From NCBI GenBank assembly GCA_037042185.1, contig JAXQJY010000023.1, forward strand, positions 1,054,001 to 1,118,000: a stretch of 64,000 bases of DNA. Reading direction: 5' to 3'. A program made the position numbers and the translations under genes. The notes below the pieces were generated by a model that was not told the DNA's origin, ran no database searches, and was given only the letters and a program-made list of their open reading frames with translations. The DNA comes from Sordariomycetes sp. S80-01Y. Taxonomy: Eukaryota > Ascomycota > Sordariomycetes. Shown here piece after piece: positions 32,103-43,247 of the stretch; within the stretch, counting starts at the first letter, position 1, and the number at the start of each line of letters is the position of its first letter.

Positions 32103-34070
32103 GCTTGCATTTTTTCCGCAGTTATTGGACCAAGGAATTAGCGTTTCGAGTCCGCAGGCGGAAGCCGCTCCGATCTCACTGCAGATTTAGGCACCGACTA
32201 TTCGTGACCAGGGATGACAATCATGGGGAAGCTACACAGCTATTCCGCGTTTTCAGAGATATCTTGCAAGGCTAGGGTTTCTAGGTATATGCGCAATATT
32301 TACAATGATTAACTTCAGACAATTTTTTTTTTTAGTAGTTTACCAGCTCTTTATATTGAAGCCGAGAATTGAATCATGAGCTCTCTGTGAGAAGACCAAG
32401 TGGGCAAGGAAGTTGGAAGGATTCGCTACTGGAGGCGTGGCAATCCTATAAGTGGGTTGGAACACGCTGAGAATAAGATAAGCATTCCTCTACCCCGCAC
32501 TCAAGGAGCGTGTAGATACTTATCGTCAACAAATCGCGATTCTCGGAAGGCAAATACCGCATGCTGTTGCCTAAGTGACGTTTTACACTCCTCCATCTCG
32601 GCAGAGTCGAGGAGTCGAGGTTGACAGAAGCAACCGCAGAGCGCCAGGAGTGTGAATTCTAGCCACCGTCCAATAACTGTCCCGACGGAGACTATTGCGA
32701 CGATCAAATCCGAGCGGGAATCAGATGTTGGGTGAAGTGCAAATGCTCAGGAAGAGGGACGTCAAACGGCCGTCACATGGCGTGATAGGTGTGTCGAACT
32801 GTATTGGAGCCCGAAAGGTGGTATAACGCTTCACACCACACTGAACGTCGACGTTAAGGAAGATTGGTGCACCTAACTTACTGGGGCCCCGGCTACAGCA
32901 ACGTCAGCCAAGATACGATGATATATGTGGGGGTTCTGGGGCGAGGAGCCTCCGCGTGATTAATGCGGCCGCTGTCCTTGATCACATGGCGGTTAGAAGG
33001 AGTATGGCCTTGCTCTCGAAAACTCATGAAAAGTCTTCCATGACATTTTCTGTAGTTTCTATTCCCTCACAAAACCTGCACGCGGAAACGCAACCCCTTC
33101 CTCTGGATGCTCCGACCAGTCGAGGCGCACAAAATAGGCTTGAGGCAACCACCCCGGCCTAGCTCTGCAGCTGATCAAGACTGCATGAGTCACAACCTCC
33201 AATCTTCCAGTAAATATAACTTCGCAACCTTGAACATCTATTCCAAAAGTCAGAAATGACGTGTGTTGAAGGACTGCATGTGTCCCTGCGCATAGACGTC
33301 GGTCCATCCGACACGTGGCTCTTTCCCGAAATGTACGAGACGGCCACCTGAACTCTCGCAACTCAGCTCAAGCGTCTTTTCAAAGCTCATCAATAACAAT
33401 ATAAAATACAGACAGATAATCGAAAATCCTCCAAACGTGGATACTAGTGGCCAACGACATAGATGTAAGTGTAGGACACCGGAGCCTAGCCGTTTTCGTT
33501 ATATTGGCAAGGGCTCAACTCGATACACTGCTGAATGGGTATATCACTCCGACTCTCTCTGTCCCTCTCTTCTGAAAGCTTCTGGGGATCTAAGTTACTC
33601 CAATCTTTTCCCAGATGAGTGTTGTGCCTGAGTCTGCATGCAAACCTGCAGCGCATCTTACACTCACAGGTAGCCCTCTCCTTAAGCAGACGCCTTTGTC
33701 ATCTTTGATAGAATTTGAAAAAGCTGCTAATTCGATACTTTAGATGGGAGGTTTCTTTACAGGGCCCGGCAAGAGCAGACACATGATCTGATTTCAGGAG
33801 CTTCTGTCATGGTCCTGCGTCGTCCTCCGGGGCGCCGTCATTCTTCATTTTGGAGGCGTAATGAAGAACTTTGGGCGCCAATGGGCAGCGAGATAAGCTC
33901 ATTTAAATCCTCTCCCGGAAGTGACTTTTTTCGTTACAAATTTGAGATGGCGCTACCGCTTTCTTGGCGATGGGAGTTCTCACCGTCCCTCGTGTCGAGG
34001 GCTGTGGTAGATCGTTACACTAGTCAGCAATTCGAGGGCACCATGACTCGAAAGGACCTCCAACATATCA

Positions 34071-34104
34071 CCGCACATCCCCGCAGGTCCCCGCATCTCT
34101 CCGC
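34071..34104 (+). promoter_or_regulatory. Four CCGC motifs at exact 10-bp spacing
   Basis: CCGC recurs at 34071, 34081, 34091 and 34101, one DNA helical turn apart. Two copies extend to CCCCGC (34079-34084 and 34089-34094), which on the other strand is GCGGGG, a match to the CreA/Mig1 consensus SYGGRG. The array is about 220-250 bp upstream of the transporter ATG, a plausible position for carbon catabolite repression. Binding is inferred. Confidence 0.6.
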
Positions 34105-34321
34105 GCTCAATGCTCGCCACGAGGGAAGTTTCAATTTGGAGACGACTAGACGTGGGAATGGGCGTTCTGGGGTGCATGGCTTTGAATCATTCCGGGCCTC
34201 CAGGCGAACCGATCACGTATATCTGCTCGATGTCTCCCATGTGAAATCAACAGAACAGAACTACACTGCTTCACGCTACCACAGCGATACTTACCTTTTG
34301 CCCCTTCTACTCTCCTTCAGC

Positions 34322-36123
34322 ATGACTACTGGTCCTGGGTCAGGGGCTGCCGTCATTGGCGCGGCCACACTCGCACGGGCGCACGCTGGGAGCCATGTTG
34401 GCGGCCTTCGTGGACTTTGGGCTGATCCCAAGATCCTGTACATTGCCCTATTTGCTTCTTTGGGCGGCCTCATCTTCGGTTATCAACAGGCCGTTCTTGG
34501 TCAGGCCTTTGTGATGACCTCTTTCGCGAGGAAATTTCCGGGAATCGCCAACAACGCGGGCGCCCAGGGCTGGCTGACGGCTATATTGCAACTGTCTGGA
34601 TGGGGAGGTGCTCTCGTCTCGGGCGTCACCTGCGAAGTCATATCGAGAAAGCGGACCATATTTGGCTGCTGTCTTTGGGTCATCTTGGGCACTTATCTCA
34701 CAGCAGGTGCAAACTCGCAGGAGTATTTGTACGCCGGGCGCTTCTTTACTGGCATTGGCGTTGGCGCACTATCTGCTACTGGGTACGTGTTGAGAATGTG
34801 TGCACTATCGCAAGGCTTGAAGTTAACAGTTCCACCTCAGACCCCTTTACAACGCCGAACTCGCACCACCCGAGATCCGAGGCTTGCTCATTGCGATGCA
34901 GCAGCTGGCCATTACCATTGGAATCATGATCGCTTACTGGATCACCTACGGAACGAACTTCATCGGGGGCGCCGGCGAGGGCCAATCCGACTGGGCCTGG
35001 AGGTTGCCATTGGTGATTCAGGGGATTCCTGCTGTTATCCTCGGCGTCGGGGTCTGGTTTCTCCCCTATTCGCCGAGATGGCTGGTCAAGCAAGGTCGCA
35101 TGGAGGATGCGGTCAAGTCTCTGAGTCAGCTTCGAGGCGCCGAACCCAATGATCAGCTCATCCAGATCGAGCTTCTCGAGATCAAAGCCGAGTGCGAATT
35201 CGAGCGGCGCGTTTTCCGCAAGAACTTCCCGGCTCAGGCTAAGCGCTGGGAGTCGAATAAGTGGATGCAAGAGGTTGCGCAGTACCGACAAATTTTCAGC
35301 ACCAAGGATGCCTTCAAGCGTGTTGCTATTGCTTCCCTTGTGATGTTCTTCCAGCAGTTCAGGTTAGTCCCGTCGCGTCTGCCGCTGCTACTTCAAATAT
35401 TGACTATGGTCTAGCGGCATTGATGGTGTTATTTACTACACGCCAATCATCTTCCGATCGCTCGGGTTGACCAACAGCACAACATCTCTCCTCGCCACGG
35501 GCATCACTGGTGTGCTTAACGTGGTCACGACAATACCCGCCGTTCTCGTCATCGACAAAGTCGGCCGCAAGCCTCTGATGTACAGCGGATCCATCGGCAT
35601 GATGACGACCATGATAATCCTGGCTGTGCTGGTCAGCCAGTTCCAGCACGACTGGACGACACACGCTGCGGCTGGCTGGGGTTGCGTCGTTATGATCTGG
35701 CTCTACATTATAAACTTCGCATACTCGTGGGGGCCAGTATCATGGACTTTGATTGCCGAAGTGTTCTCTCTCTCTATCCGTGCCAAGGGTACATCCATCG
35801 GTGCATCAACTCAGTGGATGCTCAGTTTTGTCATTGCTTTAGTGACGCCCCGCATGCTCGAGGCGATCTCATGGGGCATGTACGTCTTCTTTGCCAGTTG
35901 GCTCGCCGCAGGCATGGTCTTCAATTATTTTTTCGTTCCCGAGACCAAGGGGAAGACGCTGGAGGAGATGGACCAAGTCTTCGGGTCCAAGTCGGGCACG
36001 GAGGATTTGGCCGAGCTGGCTGCTGTGCAGGAAGAGGTTGGTCTTCTGCGTGCCATTGGCAGCATGGGCGAGCCCGCGGGCGAGAAAGGTGCAGATCTTG
36101 CCGAAGTTAAGCAGGTCGACTGA
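34322..36123 (+). CDS. MFS sugar transporter (sugar porter family)
   Basis: Three exons, 34322-34782, 34841-35362 and 35415-36123, with introns of 58 and 52 bp, give 563 aa. Sugar-porter signatures are present: GGLIFGYQQAVLGQ in TM1, RFFTGIGVGALSATGPLYNAE (R-x-G-x-G family), SPRWLVKQGR after TM6, GIDGVIYYTP in TM7 and VPETKGKTLEEMD after TM12. About 12 membrane spans are expected. The start was chosen at 34322 because an in-frame open stretch upstream is not transporter-like. The substrate is unknown, but the surrounding glycosidase genes suggest a mono- or disaccharide. Confidence 0.92.
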
Positions 36124-36787
36124 GAGCTTTAGCAAGTCTTTCTTTACGGCTGCAACTGTGGAAGATAGATAGAAATGTGCTCAAATCCATCATCCAGCGA
36201 TCCAGACTGAATTTGTATTTCTTCCGTCTCATGGCGAAGCGAGCTTTTTACTCCACGGACATCACGTCTTGGATCTATTAGAAGCGGCAACTTTATCCAT
36301 CCTTCAAGGCGTATATTGACCAGTCAGCTTCCGTCGTCAGTCCTGATGCGTCGGGTCACTTGCCGGGATATCTCGGCCGTAAAATTAAACATGGATTTCC
36401 TCGCAGCACCCTCGCCACTAGACCAACTTGCATCTGGCAGGTGTTAGAAAGTAGTTTACGTCAAAGACAGCAATTGGAGAGCCGTGGGGCTCTTTGATCA
36501 TGAGATGTTGTCACCTGTCGGGATTCTTAGCGAACCCGACTCGAAACAGTGCGACGGGGCAAGGCCACAACGCGTTTTCGAGCTTGGCCAGGATTGCTCG
36601 TGTCCATTGATTGTTTAGGCACGTCGCGAAGCCGCTGATGTCATTTGTGTGGCTATAGTCTCCTTTGATTCTCGGTTAGTGTGTAGAATTCATGTTTATA
36701 TGAACCAATGCTTCATACCGCAATGTAATCCGTAACTTACCAATTCACTGTTCCCAGACCATTTCTTGATCACCCCAAGCCGACACA
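36124..36787. other. Intergenic region upstream of the cysteine-rich gene
   Basis: About 660 bp. It ends with a TTTATATG element near 36696, about 90 bp before the next ATG. Nothing coding was seen. Confidence 0.55.
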
Positions 36788-37580
36788 ATGAAGATCTCGC
36801 TAGTCCTTCTTCCTGCGATTGCAGGCTTATCTTGGGCCAGAAACTCCCGAATTTCCCAAAATTCACATTTTGATGCGCGGGCAGTCGGGGTTCCCAAAGT
36901 CCCCTTTCCTCGTCCGCCTATTCCTGGAATGGGATCATGTCCCGAAGGTTAGCCTGGCCCTGTACCCTTGCATTCCTGATGGTCTATTGACTCAGCACTT
37001 CGAAAGAATGTGTCCCAGTTACCACTCCCATCGGAGCTCTGCTCACTTGCTGTGGCGACAGGGACAATTTGCCTGAGGGTTGCGTGGACTGTTGCCCGGA
37101 CTGCGCAACACCCGAGGAGATCTGTCAAGAGGACAGTAAATCATTCGGATGTTGCCCTGATGGCTCTTTTTCTGGCAGCAGCGAGCTGTGTAGCGATGGG
37201 TCATGTGTAAGCTCGCATGTCTGGGTTCGGGCGATGACTGACCTTGGACTAGCCATCAGGAAGCATGAACAACCCTTGTTTGTCCGCCGGCGGAGTAAGC
37301 TACTACCAATTCTTTTCAGCTTGCCCTTGACAAAGCTAATTTCTTTGAAAGCCCTGTAACCCGGATGGCCTTAGCGAGGGTGGCTGCGTAAGTTGAACTC
37401 TTCATCTAGTGTGAATCTGAGTTGTGACTGACACCTTATTTGCAGTATTGCCATAGCGTAAGTCTGAACTGTTTAGAGACCCTAGAGATGCATTTGAACA
37501 GTACTAACTACTTGGGTTTAATAAAGCCAAACGCGATTCCGGCATGTATTCCTTGTTTTGACCGACCTTTCGGTACTTGA
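36788..37580 (+). CDS. Small secreted cysteine-rich protein, six exons
   Basis: Proposed exons are 36788-36947, 37007-37206, 37253-37294, 37352-37387, 37446-37457 and 37527-37580, giving about 167 aa. A textbook signal peptide (MKISLVLLPAIAGLSWA) is followed by a proline-rich stretch and a domain with 19 cysteines, including TCCGDRDNLPEGCVDCCPDC, FGCCPDG and NPDGLSEGGCYCHS. Every intron keeps the Cys-rich frame with GT...AG ends, and two acceptors were chosen because nearby AGs break the frame. The last intron (37458-37526) is uncertain, but reading through it ends at the same stop. I do not recognise the family. It could be an effector-like or cell-wall-binding protein. Confidence 0.65.
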
Positions 37581-37776
37581 CTGACCTAAATACAGGATGA
37601 CTGCACTGAGTAAGCCCATTGACCCTACGATAGGCTCCTAAAGGTACGCAACGAACAGTAGGGACGGAAATAATGAAATAAATGCGAGGCAGGACAAAGG
37701 TTACGGCGGAGAGCATTTCCATCAGAACATATGTATCTTGTCTATCCTAAATCAAGCTCTGAATCCACATCATCTT

Positions 37777-39786
37777 TCAGGCGAGCCTCTCAAACACTGG
37801 CATATAGTCAAGCGGTGTCTCAACGGTTAGAATTTGACCACCTTGCTCAGGCTCTCCATTGGGCTTTCCCATAGCGTCCAATTGCCTCCACTGTGCTCCC
37901 TCAGGCAGATACACTTGAGCCCGCTTTTGGCCAGCTTTCATGACCGGCGCAACAAGGTACTGGCTTCCAAACATGTATTGGGTCTCCAGGTGCCAGCATC
38001 TTCCGTCTTGCGGAAACTCATAGAACAAGGGGCGCATGACAGGGTCGCCCTTGTCGCTCGCTTCAGCCATAACACGTCGAACGTACCCGCGGAGCTTCTC
38101 TCTCAGATTGATATATGTCTTGCAGATGCCGAACACCTCTTCCCCGTAGGACCAAACTTCATTGGCTGCTCCCGAACGACATGGAGCTCCGCCCGAATTT
38201 CCATGTTGTGGTTGCCGGGGTTCGCGGTCACCATGAAGCCTGAAGACAGGACAAAACGCTCCCCATTGGAACCACCGCACAAATAGCTCTCTGAAAGCTG
38301 GATCGTTCGGATTGCCACCATGGAAGCCGCCAATGTCAGTTGTCCACCATGGGATCCCAGACATGCCCACATTGAGCCCAGCTGCCAGTTGATTGCGGAA
38401 GACCTTCCAGCTGCTTGCGATGTCCCCAGACCACAAGAGGGCGCCATACTTCTGACTTCCAGCCCATGCGCATCGAACCAGGTTGACGACTTCTGCCTGG
38501 CCTTCTCGCTTCATGCCCTCGTAAAATGCCTGGCTGTAGTACCTAGGAAACATGTTACCAACCATCTGGTTAGGTCCCTTGTAGTAGCGATAATTGTCGA
38601 AATCGTACTGAGAGAACTCTGGTTCCGCCTCATCAAGCCAGAAGATCTTGACACCCTTGTTATGATAGTTTTCCTTGGCCTTTTGCCAGATGTATTCTCG
38701 AGAGGCGGGGTTCGTGGCGTCGAACACTGTCGTGTTAGTGTGTCCATGCTCGAAAACCAGCACCGGACCTCGATCTTGACGGATGAGGAGCCCTTTGGTC
38801 ATCATTTCTTTGTAATTCTCGGAATTCCGGTCAACAGTGGGCCATATGGACACCATCAGTTCAACGCCCATTTTATTCAGCTCCTTGATCATCGCGTCGG
38901 GGTCTGGCCAGAACGTCGGATCGAACTTCCACTCGCCCTCGTAGGGCCAGTGAAAGAAGTCGACAACGATGACATCCAGCGGAAGATTGAGTTCATTCCT
39001 GTGCTTCCGGGCCACCTGCAAGAGCTCCTCCTGCGTCTGATACCTCAACTTGCACTGCCAGAAACCCAAGCCGTACTCAGGCATTTTGGGAGCCTTCCCT
39101 ACCACGTCTGCATACGATCTCACCAGGTCCGCGGGGGTATCCCCTGCTGTGACCCAATAATCAAGGACCTTGGTTGAGGACGCCTCGAACGTGGTTTGAT
39201 TCTTGCCGAAGACGGCACGGCCAACAGACGGATTGTTCCATAACAGCCCATACCCCAAAGAAGAAACCACAAAAGGTATTGTGGCTTGGGAGTTGCGTTG
39301 CGCGAGTTCAAGGTCGGTACCCTTAAGGTTGAGGTACGGATGCTGATACTGGCCCATCCCATAAAGCCTCTCGTCTGGATCCAGTGATTCGAATCGAGCC
39401 ATGACCCGCCAAGAATCTGCGCCTAATGTCCCGACGAACTCGCGGGCGCTAATCTGCAGCGCACTCGCATTCGGATCTGTTGGGTCATCACGGTTGCGAG
39501 CGAACTCCTCGAGCAGCGTTTCTCCATGACGGTTGGTCAGAGTAACTTTGCCGGCCGAGGACACAGTAGCTGTAATTCTACCATTTGTTATTCTACCAGA
39601 GTTGTGGCAATGAGTGACAACTTCCCCCGAGGCAGGGGGGGTATCTTCGAGAGCCCAGTCATCGTCGGGAAAGGTGGGTTCATGGGTGCAACGCACGCGA
39701 ACAGCGTTGGGACCCCAAGCTTCAATCCGTAGGGTCTCAGAACCCATGCGGAATGTGAGGGAGGTGTCGTCCTTTGTGAAGGTCAT
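37777..39786 (-). CDS. GH31 alpha-xylosidase, intracellular
   Basis: A single exon encodes 669 aa with no signal peptide (start MTFTKDDTSLTF). It has the YicI-type GH31 layout: an N-terminal beta-sandwich, then a (beta/alpha)8 barrel. The nucleophile is Asp385 in KIFWLDEAEPE and the likely acid/base is Asp455 in LLWSGDIASSW. The phrases VVDFFHWPYEGEWKFDP and GIPWWTTDIGGFHGG are typical of alpha-xylosidases rather than alpha-glucosidases. The family removes alpha-1,6-xylose from xyloglucan fragments such as isoprimeverose. Lack of a secretion signal implies that the substrate is imported, which fits the sugar transporters on either side. Confidence 0.92.
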   Translation of the reverse strand: MTFTKDDTSLTFRMGSETLRIEAWGPNAVRVRCTHEPTFPDDDWALEDTPPASGEVVTHCHNSGRITNGRITATVSSAGKVTLTNRHGETLLEEFARNRDDPTDPNASALQISAREFVGTLGADSWRVMARFESLDPDERLYGMGQYQHPYLNLKGTDLELAQRNSQATIPFVVSSLGYGLLWNNPSVGRAVFGKNQTTFEASSTKVLDYWVTAGDTPADLVRSYADVVGKAPKMPEYGLGFWQCKLRYQTQEELLQVARKHRNELNLPLDVIVVDFFHWPYEGEWKFDPTFWPDPDAMIKELNKMGVELMVSIWPTVDRNSENYKEMMTKGLLIRQDRGPVLVFEHGHTNTTVFDATNPASREYIWQKAKENYHNKGVKIFWLDEAEPEFSQYDFDNYRYYKGPNQMVGNMFPRYYSQAFYEGMKREGQAEVVNLVRCAWAGSQKYGALLWSGDIASSWKVFRNQLAAGLNVGMSGIPWWTTDIGGFHGGNPNDPAFRELFVRWFQWGAFCPVFRLHGDREPRQPQHGNSGGAPCRSGAANEVWSYGEEVFGICKTYINLREKLRGYVRRVMAEASDKGDPVMRPLFYEFPQDGRCWHLETQYMFGSQYLVAPVMKAGQKRAQVYLPEGAQWRQLDAMGKPNGEPEQGGQILTVETPLDYMPVFERLA

Positions 39787-40477
39787 GGTCGCGAAATGGC
39801 CAGCTGGGACGTCGAATCAAGAGATTTCGAAGCTTGAGAGCTCAGAACGAGGCTCATGATGAGCTGCGCTTTTCAAGACAATGCACATCTCAAGGTACAG
39901 CATCAGCTTTCTTCGGCTTCCCGGACCATTTAGCGCCTAAGATTTCCATATCAGGACGATGTTAAGAGGTCAATTGGAGGACACACTCATCCTTCGTGCG
40001 CGGGGTCTCCGGCGGGGGTGGGGGAGAGGTGCGAGGGAGGTTTTAGCCTGAACGCCACGAGGACGTGCGAGTTAGTAAATTCAAGGATACATGGGGTTAT
40101 TTGAGAGGAACCTTGACGCTAAGCTAAGAATTCGAATGTGGAAGATGTGCTTCTTGGAACAGCTCATATGCTATGCTTTTGACATGTTTAATGCGTATGT
40201 GAGCTACGCTTATGAGACAACAGAGCGAAAGCCGCTTGAGACATGAATCGATTCACCCTTGAACTTTAAACCTACTTGCAACGCCCGATTCATCGGACAA
40301 GTTGTTCGATATTTACTTTGATTCCGATCTTTGGTCTTTAGGATAAAACTCAAAGCTTGATTGAAAATAAGCTAGCTACGCAATGAAAACCCACTATTTG
40401 CACCACCTCCTTCAGACCTCTGATAAATGTCAAATCTCTGCTAGAAATTGTCGAGTACCTGCACTCTTGGTCTACTT
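39787..40477. other. Intergenic region, alpha-xylosidase promoter
   Basis: About 690 bp upstream of the alpha-xylosidase and downstream of the next transporter. It contains a G-rich segment near 40000-40040 (CTCCGGCGGGGGTGGGGGAG) with overlapping matches to the CreA consensus. No gene was seen. Confidence 0.55.
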
Positions 40478-42129
40478 CTAAGTAGTAACAGTCTTCTCGT
40501 CAGTCTCCGCGTAAGGGTTAACAGTGGTCGACTTAAAATTTCTTGCAGGCACCTTCTCCTGAAACAGGAGATCAAGCTCTTCATAGGTTCGGCCCTGTAA
40601 GTCTGGTAAATGGTTGCTCTGCACAGTATGTCCGGCATGGAGATGTCACCACTCACTTTGCACTCGGGAAGACGCAGGAATGCCCACAGAGACATGACCG
40701 CAGCGGTGCCAGCCCACACAAAAGCTGTCCTCCCTTGAAAGTTCCACTCGGTTGGATTCATCATGTAAGGCTCCAGAACAGCACACCAGACGGCTGTGAT
40801 GTTGTACGTGTTACGGGCAAGTACGACGGTCTGTGCCCGGAGTCGAAGAGCAGACGTTTCCGAAATGATGGCGTAAGCGACGGGCCCAATAGTGAGGGAG
40901 TAGACAAGTTGCCAAATAAGACATAAGCTGGCTTGCGTCCAGGTGGAAGCCGTGGTCTCGAGAGCCGCCGAAAGAATGCCAATGATCAACAGAATGACGG
41001 TCAGTGAGCTGATTCCAGTGACAAAGATGGTGCGCCGACCAATGTAAGAGATCAAAATCCAAGATGTGATAGTCCCAACAAAGGCCAGGGCCTTGCTGCC
41101 GATCGACACACTATAAGCGTCGTTCACGGACATGCCAGCCTGGATGAAGAAATAGCTGGGGCCGTAGGCAAACTGGGCACCCGAGAGCATCTGCGTTGCA
41201 AAAGTGCAGCAGCAAATTTCGGTGCGTCGCCAATCTGTCCCTTTGAAGCATTGAAGATAGGAGCTTTTCTCCGTCACTGTCCTTTCTTGCTCAATGGTGT
41301 GCACCATCTGAGCCAGCACGGCTTTGGTTTCGTCGACGCTTCGGTCTGAAAGGCGGTGGAGATTCCTCTCAGCTTCCTCAAGTCTACCTTGCTTGACGAG
41401 CCACCAGGGGGATTCCGGCGAAAAGAAGCAGCCGACAATAAGAATTGGAGGCCAGATCCATTGCAGTGCCCACGGAATACGGTAGGACCAGTGAGAGTCG
41501 TTGTTCAGTAACGCACGCAAGATGCCCTCGGCCAGGAGCTGACCTACGGCCCAGCAGAGATTGACGAAGACTGTCAGATGGCCCCGAAGAGCCAGTGGCA
41601 TGACCTCAGAGGCATAGGCAGGGCCGGTTGTCGCGAAGATACCCCAGGGAATGCCGCAAAGGATCTGCCCCACGAGCAGAACAGGGGCGTTCGGCGAGAA
41701 GAAGGTGACGAAGAGGAAAGAAGCCATGAGCACCATCGAGACCATCATCGTCCGCTTGTAGCCGTACTTGCTGGCGGCCCATCCGTTGACGAAGCCGCCG
41801 ATGATAATTCCTACGTTTGCCCCGTTGACGAGTCCGGCTTGCCAGCCACCAGTCAACTCGCGCCGTCCGAGTTCTGGAAAGTAGGTGCCATAGTGGTCGA
41901 CGAATCTGGGGTAGCCAAAGAAGGATGGCATCAGAGACAGGTCGTAACCCTCCATAATGACGCTGGTTGATATGACTATGGACCACATGACCGCGCGACG
42001 GTGTTGTCTCAGCGAGTCCCAAAATTTGGCTTCGCGCTCGATGTTGAATGCATGCTGGGCTTCTTGAGTTGCATCCCATTTGGAGTCGCCGCCCGTCTCC
42101 AAGTGGGCTGATGCCGCGGTCTTGTCCAT
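40478..42129 (-). CDS. MFS alpha-glucoside/maltose-type sugar transporter
   Basis: Two exons, 40657-42129 and 40478-40594, with a 62-bp intron, give 529 aa. Without the splice the C-terminus turns into Arg/Leu-rich nonsense. With it, the protein ends in the expected GRTYEELDLLFQEKVPARNF tail. It is a sugar porter of the maltose-permease type: SVIMEGYDLSLMPSFFGYP in TM1, GFVNGWAASKYGYKRTMM, SPESPWWLVKQGR and LPECKGRTYEELD. It probably imports an alpha-linked disaccharide by proton symport. Position between an intracellular alpha-xylosidase and a secreted glycosidase supports a role in oligosaccharide uptake. Confidence 0.92.
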
Positions 42130-42202
42130 GACTGTGAGTCGCCTTGATATGGAAGGCTGTCAATCGTTGATGAGGCCCGAATTCTGGTGCGTTCCACCCA
42201 TA

Positions 42203-42208
42203 CTTATA
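42203..42208 (-). promoter_or_regulatory. TATA element of the alpha-glucoside transporter
   Basis: TATAAG on the minus strand lies about 75 bp upstream of the ATG at 42129. Confidence 0.55.
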
Positions 42209-42349
42209 ACAGACCCGCTTGTCAATGGGGCGCCAACGTTCTCATGGCCTGTTCTCCCTGGAGACATGGACCGACAGGCTGGTTAGATGGAACCTCCAAT
42301 GGAGCCTCCACGGATGTGTGTGAGCCATTGGTTGATAGCCGCCCCTGAG

Positions 42350-42364
42350 TGTGGGGTTTCCCCG
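42350..42364. promoter_or_regulatory. Paired candidate CreA sites
   Basis: GTGGGG at 42350-42355 and CCCCGG (CCGGGG on the other strand) at 42359-42364 both fit SYGGRG. They face each other across 3 bp, about 220 bp upstream of the transporter ATG. Paired sites are the effective form for CreA repression in Aspergillus. The assignment is by consensus only. Confidence 0.5.
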
Positions 42365-43247
42365 GACTTCGGTGTAAGTGAACGCGGGGACTCTTCGCTC
42401 GGCTACAGTGCCGCATGGACAGCCCTTATTTAGTGCTTATTGTTCCCCCAAACGGCTGCTGAAATCAGGCTGATAACGAGACCGAGTCCGCTAGTGAGCG
42501 CCCCGGGTCATTGCGGGTGCTTAATCCTTCTTGGTTGGGAACTCGTTGCAGGAGCCCAACAGTTTGATACGGGCATACTAAGCACCGGCCTCCTTCTCGT
42601 GTCTCGGACCATTTTCAATTCCAACCGACAGTCGCAGGCCTTTTAAAATCGAATTGCTCTCATTGATGTTCGTAATGTAGCGCTCTTCGCTTGTCCCGCC
42701 ACCGTATTCCGAGCTATGATCATCACAATTCAACACAGCAGCTGCCTGCCATCCTGTGAACCCCTCCATTCCGATGATGCCTTGCCCATTTCGAAGACAC
42801 TGACACATGAGATTATCTCGCCTTCATGAACAGGCGCAAATACCTCTTCCCGGAGTAGATCTATTGCTCTTGAACACGGGAAGGAAGACAAGACCGGAAC
42901 TACTCTGACAAAGGAGGTCCTGTGCAGCAGTGCCACACCAGCCGACCTAAATCGGTACTTTTCAAAGAACATAAATAGTAAAGCTCAGCGGTCCAGGCCT
43001 GCTATTGAAGGATTATTTATTGACTGATCCTCCTAAATAGGCACAGTCTCGGTGTAAAGCTCAATACTTTCAGCGTAGGGAAGCATCTGCTAACTTGATT
43101 GTGATGTCTTCCGTGGTTGCAATCACTCGTTTCCAGCATAGAAACAGGCATTCTTGGGCAAGATCACTTTGCTACGTTTACATGATAGAAAAACGAGTCA
43201 TATTTTCCGCGAAGAAAGATATCTCAGGTAGATCTAGGCATTTTCTT

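Larger units (their letters stand above)
32000..34321. other. 2.3-kb divergent intergenic region
   Basis: The region lies between the PDC-like gene and a sugar transporter. It is AT-rich on the left and turns GC-richer towards the transporter. The plus-strand frame that is open from 33809 into the transporter has an arginine- and serine-rich translation and is read here as promoter/5' UTR. No complete gene is supported. Confidence 0.5.
42130..43247. other. Intergenic region, transporter promoter
   Basis: About 1.1 kb between two minus-strand genes. It contains the transporter's TATA element and a pair of candidate CreA sites. No exon was recognised. Confidence 0.55.

Noticed and set aside
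33809-34321. In-frame extension of the first sugar transporter by 171 codons
   Set aside because: The added sequence is Arg/Ser-rich, not membrane-like, includes the phased CCGC array, and family members start near MTTGPGSG.
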